Shown here: positions 10,054 to 18,202 of the stretch, one piece after another | How the letters are laid out: each line of letters begins with the position of its first letter | How positions within the stretch are numbered: position 1 is the stretch's first letter | Assembly: GCF_022171985.1 (NCBI RefSeq) | Contig: NZ_JAJVHF010000007.1 | Coordinates: 1 to 64,000, forward strand | DNA: 64,000 nt | Source: Huaxiibacter chinensis | GTDB lineage: Bacteria > Pseudomonadota > Gammaproteobacteria > Enterobacterales > Enterobacteriaceae | Direction of reading: 5' to 3' | Notes under the pieces: generated by a model | The model's input: the letters and a program-made list of their open reading frames with translations, nothing else | What the model was told of the DNA's origin: nothing | Databases searched by the model: none | Program-made: the position numbers and the translations under genes

Positions 10054-10938
10054 TCACACCGTTGAGTTAAACCTTATCGCAGCAAGACGCTCTTTAGGGT
10101 GAATATTGAGATAGTGAGTGACATAGGCAAAGTACAGACCGGCATAATTTTCTACCAGTTCAATAAAACTCGCATGAATGGTAATAAACCCATTTTCGCG
10201 CTCTTTGAAATAACCCGCTTCCTGAGCTGATTTCATAATCCTGTTGACATGGATGCGTGAAACAAAAAACTCGCGGGCCAGAACGCTGGCAGAATATTCA
10301 ATAATGGCGCCATATGCATTTTTGTTTTTAATTGCCTGTAGATAAAGATAAAGCATGATCATGCGTCCACCATCTTTATCAATAAACAATCCCACTTCAG
10401 GCAGAATCTTTTTAAACGTGACGCCACGAAAAAGATATTCTGCCGCACGATGAAAGAAACTATGCCGCTGACCAGTGTCATCTAGCAGATTAATGTTAAT
10501 ATTGTAATCCGGATACAGAATGCTTACCGGTAAAAAAGCCCCTGACATATAACGCTTGAGTTCCTCTAAGCCTTTTGTTGTCGGTTCAATCATCGTTTTT
10601 CGACGATCCTCACTACACCGCCAGGTTTTAATTCGGTGAGTGGTTCGCAACAGAGTGATGATAGCAATGACGCTATTGGGGCTGGCTATCTTATAACGTG
10701 TACATAATTCTTTGATATCCGAAACGGAAGAGGCCTGGCTGCCAAAAACGAAACAGCACATTGATAAAACAATGTTAAATCGTGATTCCTGGAGCATTGT
10801 TTTGTAGAATAAAGGTTGTTTTTTGTATATGGCATCATTAATACGGTAGTGTTCTTTTATTGCTTCACTAAATCGAGGGTTGTTTTTGATAACATCTCTA
10901 CGGTGTAGCAATGCCCTGGATGATATGTGGATATCCAT
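10054..10938 (-). CDS. Putative transcriptional regulator with two helix-turn-helix regions
   Basis: 294 residues, family not recognised with certainty. Two winged-helix-like parts are visible. The first (~70-120) has a sensor/DNA-binding look (SVSDIKELCTRYKIASPNSV, then a wing-like TMIEPTTKGLEELKRYM as in MarR proteins). The second (~215-265) contains AREFFVSRIHVNRIMKSAQE, a typical helix-turn-helix, then GYFKERENGFITIH as wing. There are no membrane segments. It is convergent with the secretion genes and divergent from the LuxR/EAL gene across 500 bases, so control of the adhesin locus is a reasonable guess but not shown. Confidence 0.6.
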   Translation of the reverse strand: MDIHISSRALLHRRDVIKNNPRFSEAIKEHYRINDAIYKKQPLFYKTMLQESRFNIVLSMCCFVFGSQASSVSDIKELCTRYKIASPNSVIAIITLLRTTHRIKTWRCSEDRRKTMIEPTTKGLEELKRYMSGAFLPVSILYPDYNININLLDDTGQRHSFFHRAAEYLFRGVTFKKILPEVGLFIDKDGGRMIMLYLYLQAIKNKNAYGAIIEYSASVLAREFFVSRIHVNRIMKSAQEAGYFKERENGFITIHASFIELVENYAGLYFAYVTHYLNIHPKERLAAIRFNSTV

Positions 10939-11438
10939 ATGGTTGCCTTATTGTGAAACGAATCAATAGTTTTCTAAGTTATTTCTTTGACGAAGATATG
11001 ACATAGCTATTATACATACTGTGAATGATATTTACTTTTAGAATTTTAGTTCTTTATGCATTTTCCGCACCAAAAGGGAATGATTAAGTCAGGGTCAGCA
11101 TGAAAATCTTGACGTTAAACACGTCACTCAATTAACCCAAATATGTCCACTGCTACGATGAGAACGCGGTATAAGTTAAGTTTAATTTTTTGTCATGATG
11201 TATTTATGTATGTGGTTTTGTTCGTATATTTGTTGTTTTTAGTATGGTGGTTACAATATTTATTTGATATTCTTATTCGACAGGTTAACAGACCACCTCG
11301 TTTGAACATGTTTTAAGTTTCAGTAAAACATGCGCTTTCGTGCGTAAAAACATAACTCTTAAATATTATCGAGTGCATCCAGCCTTTTTCTTAAGGAAAA
11401 GGGTTCTGTATGGCTATCTATTTCTACAGGAGAACAGA
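10939..11438. promoter_or_regulatory. 500-base A+T-rich divergent intergenic region
   Basis: No gene seen. It is markedly A+T-rich, lies between two divergently transcribed regulators and must hold both promoters. It contains a perfect 17-bp inverted repeat at 11110-11126 (listed separately). An open frame back to 11340 (GTG) precedes the LuxR/EAL start chosen here but has no ribosome-binding site. Confidence 0.5.
11110..11126. promoter_or_regulatory. Operator-like inverted repeat TGACGT-N5-ACGTCA
   Basis: Six-base arms match perfectly around TAAAC. The spacing and symmetry fit a dimeric helix-turn-helix regulator, and both flanking genes encode candidates. The protein that would bind it is unknown. 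Confidence 0.4.
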
Positions 11439-12884
11439 ATGGCAAGGGAAATGCTCGCAGCCCATTCAAAAACTCGTCAGCATCGCTATGTTATTTCTCC
11501 CTGTAGTTATACCTGGTGGGGGTATAAAAAGTTACTGGATAACAATGAGGTAGCCTGCGATCGTATTATGGTTGACCACGATGATGCTCGAGGCGCGGAT
11601 CTTCGTAATTTCAATAATGAAACCGGCACCCTTGCCGTTTTTTTGAAAGGAGATCTCTGTGCTATTTTGGATACGCTGAAAAAATGTGTTTCTTTCCTGA
11701 ATGCCCTACCTGAAAAAATACCGGTGATTATTTATGGTCAGTTACCGATGAACTGGCTGTTTAGTATGATGAAGGCATCACTTATTGATAAAAGCACCCT
11801 GGAAAATGTCAGGGTCGCCAGTCTATCACATGACTGGAAAAATATTGTCGGTCAGAATAACCTCTTACTAAAGGAGGCTGCAAAAGTTGAAGAAAGGCTG
11901 ATAGGGTGTGCCACAAAAGGATTGACGCTTCGTGAATTGGATATTGTCCTGGGTTTCTATCGTGGCATGAGCGTGAAAGAACAATCAGAGAAGCTCGGTC
12001 TGGGAATTAAAACTGTCTATACTCATCGGCAGGAAGGTCTGCGAAAGTTGCAATTTATTCAGCCATGGATAAATGATTCTGGCGTGATTCGTAACCGTTT
12101 TAAAATGCGAAGAGAAACGTTATCCGTGCTGCCGTTGAGCGAACCTGATTTTTGTCGTGCTATAGAGAAGAAGGAGATCTTTCCGGCCTATCAAATTATT
12201 ACCGATCGAGACAAGAAAGTCATCGGGTTTGAAATTTTGTTGCGTTGGTATCGTAACGGTAAATTACTGAGTCCCGCCAGTTTCTTAACGGGTATGCATA
12301 ACAAAAATATTTGGCTTAAATTAACGGCAATGGTCGTTGATGCGGCTGTGCGCGGGGTGAATAAATATAACGGAAAATATTATTTCTCAGTAAATATCCC
12401 TCAGGAGCTGGCTTCAGGCACTGCTTTGCCGGGTATGGCAAGGAAAGCAGTGCAAATGTTAAGTCATGCTTGCTGGGCACAGAATCTGGTTTTTGAGTTC
12501 GCAGAGACAATCGATGTTACGCAGGATAAAACAATCCCTGAAACAATGCGACAATTACGTGAAACGGGTTGTCGACTTTTTCTGGATGACTGCTTTTCAA
12601 GCGAACATGTCATGTTTCCGATCAGACAGATAATGTTTGATGGATTAAAGCTTGATCGCGATATAGTTGACAAGTTTGCCGAAAACCAGGCCGATTATAG
12701 CCTGATAAAGGCCATTCAGTATTACAGTGATATGACCGGTCGGAGCTGTATTGCCGAAGGAGTGGACAGCAAAGAAAAATTTGAAAAATTGAAAGCCGCC
12801 GGTGTCAACAGCTTTCAGGGATATTATCTTTCCAGGGCGGTAAGGGAGAATGAACTGGACAGGATGGTCAGGCAGTTCAGTTAA
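11439..12884 (+). CDS. LuxR-type HTH protein with C-terminal EAL domain
   Basis: 481 residues from ATG 11439, chosen because AGGAG lies 6 bases upstream; the frame extends to GTG 11340 without such a site. The N-terminus (~1-160) is of unknown fold. A LuxR-like HTH (GLTLRELDIVLGF..KTVYTHR) lies at ~160-215 and an EAL domain at ~240-475. EAL landmarks are E265-I-L-L-R269 for EAL-x-R, N in FSVNIP, E in FAET, DDCFSS for the usual DDFGTG, K in LKLD, and E in AEGVD. Metal ligands are largely kept but loop 6 is changed, so c-di-GMP hydrolysis is uncertain and a sensory or protein-binding role is possible. It may set adhesin expression. Confidence 0.8.
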   Translation: MAREMLAAHSKTRQHRYVISPCSYTWWGYKKLLDNNEVACDRIMVDHDDARGADLRNFNNETGTLAVFLKGDLCAILDTLKKCVSFLNALPEKIPVIIYGQLPMNWLFSMMKASLIDKSTLENVRVASLSHDWKNIVGQNNLLLKEAAKVEERLIGCATKGLTLRELDIVLGFYRGMSVKEQSEKLGLGIKTVYTHRQEGLRKLQFIQPWINDSGVIRNRFKMRRETLSVLPLSEPDFCRAIEKKEIFPAYQIITDRDKKVIGFEILLRWYRNGKLLSPASFLTGMHNKNIWLKLTAMVVDAAVRGVNKYNGKYYFSVNIPQELASGTALPGMARKAVQMLSHACWAQNLVFEFAETIDVTQDKTIPETMRQLRETGCRLFLDDCFSSEHVMFPIRQIMFDGLKLDRDIVDKFAENQADYSLIKAIQYYSDMTGRSCIAEGVDSKEKFEKLKAAGVNSFQGYYLSRAVRENELDRMVRQFS

Positions 12885-12915
12885 TTCACCCGTATCTTCT
12901 TGCCTTAATTTATAC

Positions 12916-12949
12916 AACATCCGGAAATGACTTTTGCGGATGTTTTTTT
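12916..12949 (+). terminator. Terminator after the LuxR/EAL gene
   Basis: AACATCCG, a 13-base loop, CGGATGTT and a run of T residues. It isolates the regulator from the cobalamin genes that start 65 bases further on. Confidence 0.75.
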
Positions 12950-13014
12950 ATGCGCGGGAGAAACAGAGGAAATGATAAACTGAATACTTCGCTAAACGTA
13001 TAGCAGGAGACGGA

Positions 13015-14529
13015 ATGACGCAGGCAATCATGCTGCAGGGGACAGCGTCCGATGTGGGCAAAAGCGTTTTAGTGGCGGGCCTGTGCCGGATATTTCATCA
13101 GGATGGCTGGCGAACCGCGCCCTTTAAATCACAAAACATGGCGCTGAATTCAGGCATTACCCCGGATGGCAAAGAGATGGGGCGGGCGCAGATTTTTCAG
13201 GCCGAAGCCGCAGGCATTGAACCCGACGTGCGGATGAATCCCGTCTTGCTGAAACCCACCAGCGATCGCCAGGCTCAGGTGGTTCTGATGGGGCAGGTGG
13301 CCTGCAATATGGACGCCGCCAGCTACCACGCGTACAAGCCCCGCTTACGGGAGCAGATTACTTCGGTCTATCAAAGCCTGGCGCAGGAATACGATGTCCT
13401 GGTGCTGGAGGGCGCGGGCAGTCCGGCAGAGATTAATCTGCGGGATCGGGATATCGTCAACATGGGCATGGCTGAGATCGCACACTGCCCGGTGATTCTG
13501 GTGGCGGATATTGACCGCGGCGGCGTGTTTGCCGCGATCTACGGCACGCTGGCGCTGCTTCAGGAACACGAGCGCTGGCGGGTTAAGGGCGTCATCATTA
13601 ACAAGTTTCGCGGTGACGTGGCGCTGCTTCACGACGGCCTGCAACAGATCGAAGCCTTAACCGGCGTGCCCGTTCTCGGCGTGATGCCCTGGCTGGATAT
13701 CGATCTTGAGGAAGAAGATGGCGTCGCGCTGCAACGCGTAAAGCACACCCGCAAGCGCGATATCGACATCGCCGTGGTACATCTGCCGCATATCGCTAAT
13801 TTCACCGATTTTAATGCCCTTTCCGCGCAGCCTGATGTTCGCGTGCGTTATGTCTCCCGGCCCGACGCGCTGGACGACGCCGATCTGATTATCCTGCCGG
13901 GGAGCAAAAACACGCTGGCCGATCTGACATGGCTACGGGAAACGGCGCTCGCCCGGCGGGTGCTGGCGCGCCATCGCGACGGTATCCCGGTGATGGGGAT
14001 TTGCGGCGGCTATCAGATGCTGGGTGAAAGCCTGCATGATGAGGTGGAATCTGGCCTGGGAAGCATGCCAGGACTGGGTCTTCTGCCGACCACGACACGA
14101 TTTGCGCCGGTCAAAACCACCACGCGGGTGCGTGCAGAAATGGCGACAAACTTGCCCGGCTGGCTGGCTCCTCTTTCCGGGATCTTCCTGAATGGCTATG
14201 AGATCCACATGGGGGAAACCCGGGTGGATGTCACACGTTCGGCGCTGTACCTGCAAAAAAACGGTGAGCGAATCGCGGAAGGGACCTTTTCGGCCGATGG
14301 ATCGGTATTTGGAACGTATCTGCACGGCTTGTTCGATAATAATGCGTTTACTCACGCAATGGTGAACAGCTTGCGTGCGCGTAAAGGGCTGCCTGCACGT
14401 GAAGAGAAGCTTGATTACGCGGCGTATAAAGCACAGCAATTTGATGTACTGGCCACGGCGATGCGCAGCTATATTGATATCGAAAAAGTGTACCGGATCA
14501 TGCGTGAACATCAGGAGAGGAAGGGATGA
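13015..14529 (+). CDS. cbiP: Cobyric acid synthase (glutamine-dependent)
   Basis: 504 residues, normal for the family. Amidates four side-chain carboxylates (b, d, e, g) of adenosylcobyrinic acid a,c-diamide using glutamine and ATP in the cytoplasm. An N-terminal dethiobiotin-synthetase-like P-loop (GTASDVGKS, ~9-17) is followed by a class I glutamine amidotransferase domain with nucleophile C330 in [10 protein letters not shown] and a C-terminal GTYLHGLFD histidine motif. AGGAGACGG precedes ATG. It is first in a five-gene operon and overlaps cobU by 4 bases. No cobalamin riboswitch is seen upstream, where only ~65 bases separate it from a terminator. Confidence 0.96.
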   Translation: MTQAIMLQGTASDVGKSVLVAGLCRIFHQDGWRTAPFKSQNMALNSGITPDGKEMGRAQIFQAEAAGIEPDVRMNPVLLKPTSDRQAQVVLMGQVACNMDAASYHAYKPRLREQITSVYQSLAQEYDVLVLEGAGSPAEINLRDRDIVNMGMAEIAHCPVILVADIDRGGVFAAIYGTLALLQEHERWRVKGVIINKFRGDVALLHDGLQQIEALTGVPVLGVMPWLDIDLEEEDGVALQRVKHTRKRDIDIAVVHLPHIANFTDFNALSAQPDVRVRYVSRPDALDDADLIILPGSKNTLADLTWLRETALARRVLARHRDGIPVMGICGGYQMLGESLHDEVESGLGSMPGLGLLPTTTRFAPVKTTTRVRAEMATNLPGWLAPLSGIFLNGYEIHMGETRVDVTRSALYLQKNGERIAEGTFSADGSVFGTYLHGLFDNNAFTHAMVNSLRARKGLPAREEKLDYAAYKAQQFDVLATAMRSYIDIEKVYRIMREHQERKG

Positions 14530-15077
14530 TTTTAGTCACTGGAGGCGCGCGCAGCGGAAAGAGCGCGCACGTCGAGCAGCTGGCGATGCAGCAGTGTGAA
14601 CAGGTTTTATACATTGCCACGTCGACGGTGACGGATGCGGAAATGGCGCTGCGTATCGATCGACATCGTGCCCAGCGGCCCGCACACTGGCGAACCTGGG
14701 AAGGTTACGCGGATCTCGATAAGGTGTTGCGCCAGCAGGTTGCGCCGGGAGAAGGCGTGGTCATTGAGTGCATCACCACGCTGCTGGCGAATTTACTCTT
14801 TGATGCTTCCGGCGGCGAAGATCCCGAGACGCTGGATTTCGACGCGCTGGAAGGCGTTCTGCAACAGCAAATTGATGCCCTGATTGCCGCCTGTCAGCAG
14901 CTGCCTGGCCCCGTCTTTATCGTGACCAATGAACTGGGAATGAGCATCACGCCCGAAAATCGTCTGGCGCGGCATTTCATCGATATTTCAGGGCGGGTAA
15001 ATCAGACGCTGGCGAAAGCCGCAGAGGAAGTCTGGCTGGTGGTGTCAGGGATTGGAGTCAAAATTAAATGCGCTTAA
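14526..15077 (+). CDS. cobU: Adenosylcobinamide kinase / adenosylcobinamide-phosphate guanylyltransferase
   Basis: 183 residues. Bifunctional enzyme that phosphorylates adenosylcobinamide and then transfers GMP to give AdoCbi-GDP. The P-loop GGARSGKS is at 6-13. The R-H-R stretch near residue 47 contains the histidine expected to be guanylylated. Start ATG overlaps the cbiP stop (ATGA) and the 3' end overlaps cobS by 10 bases, so the three genes are translationally coupled. Confidence 0.95.
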   Translation: MILVTGGARSGKSAHVEQLAMQQCEQVLYIATSTVTDAEMALRIDRHRAQRPAHWRTWEGYADLDKVLRQQVAPGEGVVIECITTLLANLLFDASGGEDPETLDFDALEGVLQQQIDALIAACQQLPGPVFIVTNELGMSITPENRLARHFIDISGRVNQTLAKAAEEVWLVVSGIGVKIKCA

Positions 15078-15826
15078 ATATGTTATGGGCCACGATGCGC
15101 CTGATGACGCGGATCCCGGTACCGGGAAAATGGACAGATGGCGTCGATTTTCGCCATCTTGGCCGCGGGATAACCTCATTTCCGATCGTCGGGGCGATCG
15201 TGGGCGTACTGGCGGGCGGCCTCTCTTTACTGGTCAGCCAGACCGGCGGCGGCCTTTATATTGGCGCTATCGCCTACGTGCTGGCGCTGGTCATCCTGAC
15301 GGGCGGATTTCATCTGGACGGGCTGGCTGATACCTGCGACGGACTTTTTTCGGCCCGCACGCGCGAACGCATGCTGGAGATCATGAAGGACAGCCGCCTG
15401 GGGACGTTTGGCGGACTGGCGCTCATTTTCGCCATTCTTATCAAAACGGTGGCCGTAGCGGGGATTGCGCATTTACCCGCAGCGCACCTGCTGGCGCTGC
15501 TTGTCTGCGCCCCCATCGCCGGACGTTCGGCGCTGGCCTTAGGCATGTACGGCCAGCGCTATGCCCGGGATGTCGACGGGCTGGGGAACTTGTATATCGG
15601 GCAAATCACCTTGCGTGAAGCCGCGATAACGCTGGTTGCTGGCATCGTGGCGGTCTGGGTTTTGGCCGGGCTTCAGGGGCTTGGCGCTATTCTTGTCTGC
15701 TACCTGGCAATCTGGGGGCTGGTGGGTTATTTGCGCCGCCGCCTTGGCGGTCAAACCGGCGATACGCTGGGGGCGCTGGAAGAGTGCGGAGAGATCATTT
15801 TTCTGTTGGCCTTGTTGTGGGTGTAA
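15068..15826 (+). CDS. cobS: Adenosylcobinamide-GDP ribazoletransferase (cobalamin synthase)
   Basis: 252 residues, integral inner-membrane protein. Joins AdoCbi-GDP to alpha-ribazole(-phosphate), the final step that creates the cobalamin nucleotide loop. The motif [14 protein letters not shown] (~80-95) is typical of the family, and several hydrophobic helices are evident (for example [17 protein letters not shown]). The start lies inside the cobU 3' end. cobC follows after 3 bases. Confidence 0.95.
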   Translation: MRLNMLWATMRLMTRIPVPGKWTDGVDFRHLGRGITSFPIVGAIVGVLAGGLSLLVSQTGGGLYIGAIAYVLALVILTGGFHLDGLADTCDGLFSARTRERMLEIMKDSRLGTFGGLALIFAILIKTVAVAGIAHLPAAHLLALLVCAPIAGRSALALGMYGQRYARDVDGLGNLYIGQITLREAAITLVAGIVAVWVLAGLQGLGAILVCYLAIWGLVGYLRRRLGGQTGDTLGALEECGEIIFLLALLWV

Positions 15827-15829
15827 ATC

Positions 15830-16435
15830 ATGCGTCTATTTCTGGTTCGTCACGGACAAACGTCTGCCAATGAGAGCGGTGTGTTTTATGGTCGCACCGA
15901 TTTACCCTTAACGGAAAAAGGGATCGCCCAGAGTACCCACGTTGGCCGGTGTCTGGCCGATGTGACATTCAAAACCCTGTTCACCAGCCAGCTCCAGCGG
16001 GCGCAGCAAACGGCGAAGCTCATCGTGCCTAAAGGTGATTTTCAGGTCGAAAGCCGACTGAACGAGCTCGATTTTGGCACCTGGGAGATGTGTCACTACA
16101 GCGCGATTGCGCAGAATGAGCCTGTCGCGTGGCAGAACTGGCTGGATGACTGGCAAAATGCCACCCCTGGTGGAGGGGAGCCATTTCCCGCCTTTGCCAG
16201 ACGCGTAAAGGAGGTGGCCGAAGCGTGGAAGGCTAACCCGGGTGAGGGTGACAGGCTGGTGGTTGCCCATCAGGGCGTGCTGAGTATGCTGCTGGCGTCC
16301 TGGCTGAATATGCCCCTTGAATCCATGTGGCACTTCCCGTTTAAGCACGATGCCTGGACGCTGGTAGAAAACCGCGGCGGATTTATGGTGCTGAGAAGTT
16401 TTAACGATCGAAGCCGTTTTCTGACGGACAAGTGA
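15830..16435 (+). CDS. cobC: Alpha-ribazole phosphatase (histidine phosphatase family)
   Basis: 201 residues. Removes the 5'-phosphate from alpha-ribazole-5'-phosphate or adenosylcobalamin-5'-phosphate. The phosphoglycerate-mutase-type R-H-G motif is at residues 7-9 (LVRHGQTSANESG), with a second catalytic histidine in VVAHQGVLS. It sits between cobS and cobT, which supports the cobalamin assignment over a general phosphatase. In Salmonella cobC lies away from cobUST; here it is within the operon. Confidence 0.92.
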   Translation: MRLFLVRHGQTSANESGVFYGRTDLPLTEKGIAQSTHVGRCLADVTFKTLFTSQLQRAQQTAKLIVPKGDFQVESRLNELDFGTWEMCHYSAIAQNEPVAWQNWLDDWQNATPGGGEPFPAFARRVKEVAEAWKANPGEGDRLVVAHQGVLSMLLASWLNMPLESMWHFPFKHDAWTLVENRGGFMVLRSFNDRSRFLTDK

Positions 16436-16443
16436 GAAGAATA

Positions 16444-17493
16444 ATGGATACCTTGCAGGAAGTGATTGCCGCGATTCGTCCGCTTGATGCCGAAAAACAG
16501 GCGCAGGCGGCACGCTATATTGACGGGCTGGTTAAACCGCTAAACAGCCTGGGACGCCTTGAGACCCTGGCGATTCAGCTGGCGGGTATGCCCGGCTTGC
16601 ACCAGCTGGACAACCTGAAAAAAGAGATCATTGTCATGTGTGCCGATCATGGCGTGTATGACGAAGGCGTCGCCGCCAGCCCAAAGGTGGTCACCTGGCT
16701 TCAGGCTCACAATATGGTGAAGGGCATTTCAGGCGTCTGCGTGCTGGCGAAAAGCACCCAGACGTCGGTCTTAGCGGTGGATGCAGGTATCGATGGCGAG
16801 CCTGTTGAGGGCATGCTTAGCCTGAAAGTCGCTCGTGGCAGCAGCAACATCGCCCGTGGGCCTGCCATGTCCCGTCAGGATGCTGAGCAGTTAATGTTAT
16901 CCGCTGCCCGGCTGGTGAAACAGCGTGCGGCAGAGGGGATTTCCGTTTTTGGCACCGGTGAACTGGGCATGGCCAATACCACGCCGGCCTCGGCTATTAT
17001 CAGCGTTTTAAGCGGCTGCGATCCGCATGAGGTCGTGGGCATTGGGGCCAATCTCCCTAAGGACAGGGTGCCGCATAAAGCGTCGGTCGTCAGGCAGGCG
17101 ATTCACGTGAACCAGCCGGATGCCGCGGACGGTATAGCGGTGATGGCGAAGGTGGGGGGCTTTGATCTGGCGGGCATGACCGGCTTGATTTTAGGCGCGG
17201 CGTCGTGCGGGCTCCCGGTCGTGCTGGACGGTTTTCTCTCCTGCGCTGCGGCGATGGTGGCCTGTCAGATTGCGCCTGAAGCGAAAAGCTACTGTATCCC
17301 GTCACACTTTTCTGCGGAAAAAGGTGCCCAGCGAGCGCTGGAACACCTCGGCCTGACACCTTATCTTTATCTGGATCTACGCCTGGGTGAAGGGAGCGGC
17401 GCCGCCATTGCGATGTCGATTGTCAGCGCGGCGGGCGCCATGTACAGCCAGATGGGCGTGCTGGCTGAGACGGGCATCAGTTTAAAAGCCTGA
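16444..17493 (+). CDS. cobT: Nicotinate-nucleotide--dimethylbenzimidazole phosphoribosyltransferase
   Basis: 349 residues from ATG 16444, preceded by GAGAAG; the frame opens at GTG 16432 inside the cobC stop but ATG gives the family-typical N-terminus (MDTLQEVIAAIRPLD). Makes alpha-ribazole-5'-phosphate from nicotinate mononucleotide and dimethylbenzimidazole. Family motifs include NSLGRLE, FGTGELGMANTTP and the C-terminal LGEGSGAA with the catalytic glutamate. It is last in the operon and its 3' end overlaps the convergent yjdF-like gene by 17 bases. Confidence 0.96.
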   Translation: MDTLQEVIAAIRPLDAEKQAQAARYIDGLVKPLNSLGRLETLAIQLAGMPGLHQLDNLKKEIIVMCADHGVYDEGVAASPKVVTWLQAHNMVKGISGVCVLAKSTQTSVLAVDAGIDGEPVEGMLSLKVARGSSNIARGPAMSRQDAEQLMLSAARLVKQRAAEGISVFGTGELGMANTTPASAIISVLSGCDPHEVVGIGANLPKDRVPHKASVVRQAIHVNQPDAADGIAVMAKVGGFDLAGMTGLILGAASCGLPVVLDGFLSCAAAMVACQIAPEAKSYCIPSHFSAEKGAQRALEHLGLTPYLYLDLRLGEGSGAAIAMSIVSAAGAMYSQMGVLAETGISLKA

Positions 17494-18097
17494 TCAACTG
17501 ACGCTGATGGACCCGGCCAAGGATGAACACGGTAAACAGTGCGCCGAGCAGGGCACAAAACATATCGGACTGGGTATCCCACGGATCGCCCTGCGTTCCC
17601 AGAAAATCATCCGCACCCTGGCCCATGGCCAGGGCTGCCCACCACTCAATAAGCTCGTAAGTGGCGCTGATGGCAAGCGCGATACAGCAGACCAAAAATC
17701 CTGTCATTTTGCGCCCGCTGACGTAACCGCCGCGCACCAGAATCTCGCGTGCGGCAAGCGCGGGAACCAGTCCCTGGAAAAAATGCCCGAGTTTGTCATA
17801 CGGATTACGACTGAGATTCAACATCGCCTGCACGTCGAATCCCACGGGAACTTTGGCGTAGGTATACATGCCTCCCACCATCAGAATAATGGCGTGAAAG
17901 AAAATCAGCGTATAAAGCAGCGGTGTTAAGGGGTAGCGCTTATGCGTTGCCAGCAGAAGCGGCACGATGAGGATGACCGGCGTCACTTCCATGAGCCAGG
18001 TCGTGCGATCCGATGTCATCAGGCCGGTATACACCAGACCGATCAGCAGCAAAAACGCACCGAGGTTTAATGCCAGAGGTGATGCAGAGAGTTTCAT
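17477..18097 (-). CDS. yjdF: DUF2238 / YjdF-like inner-membrane protein
   Basis: 206 residues from ATG 18097, close to the ~209 of E. coli YjdF; an upstream TTG would add 24 residues of unlikely sequence. About six hydrophobic helices are visible, with conserved polar motifs between them (NPYDKLGHFFQG, YELIEWWAA, DPWDTQSDMFCALLGA). The function of the family is unknown. It is convergent with cobT and co-directional with the autotransporter, whose terminator separates them. Confidence 0.85.
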   Translation of the reverse strand: MKLSASPLALNLGAFLLLIGLVYTGLMTSDRTTWLMEVTPVILIVPLLLATHKRYPLTPLLYTLIFFHAIILMVGGMYTYAKVPVGFDVQAMLNLSRNPYDKLGHFFQGLVPALAAREILVRGGYVSGRKMTGFLVCCIALAISATYELIEWWAALAMGQGADDFLGTQGDPWDTQSDMFCALLGALFTVFILGRVHQRQLIRLLN

Positions 18098-18167
18098 ATC
18101 ATTCGGCTTATCAGCAAAATGACTACTATCGGCTGGTGGATGAAAAAACTCAACGTCAGGAAGAGGC

Positions 18168-18193
18168 AAAAAAAGGGGGGCTGCTAGCCCCCC
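18168..18193 (-). terminator. Terminator of the autotransporter gene
   Basis: On the minus strand GGGGGGCT-AGC-AGCCCCCC is followed by seven T residues, 9 bases after the autotransporter stop. A strong intrinsic terminator. Confidence 0.9.
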
Positions 18194-18202
18194 TGTGTTT
18201 TA

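Noticed and set aside
12950..13014. Cobalamin riboswitch upstream of cbiP
   Set aside because: The gap is only ~65 bases and has no B12-box-like GCCACTG sequence.
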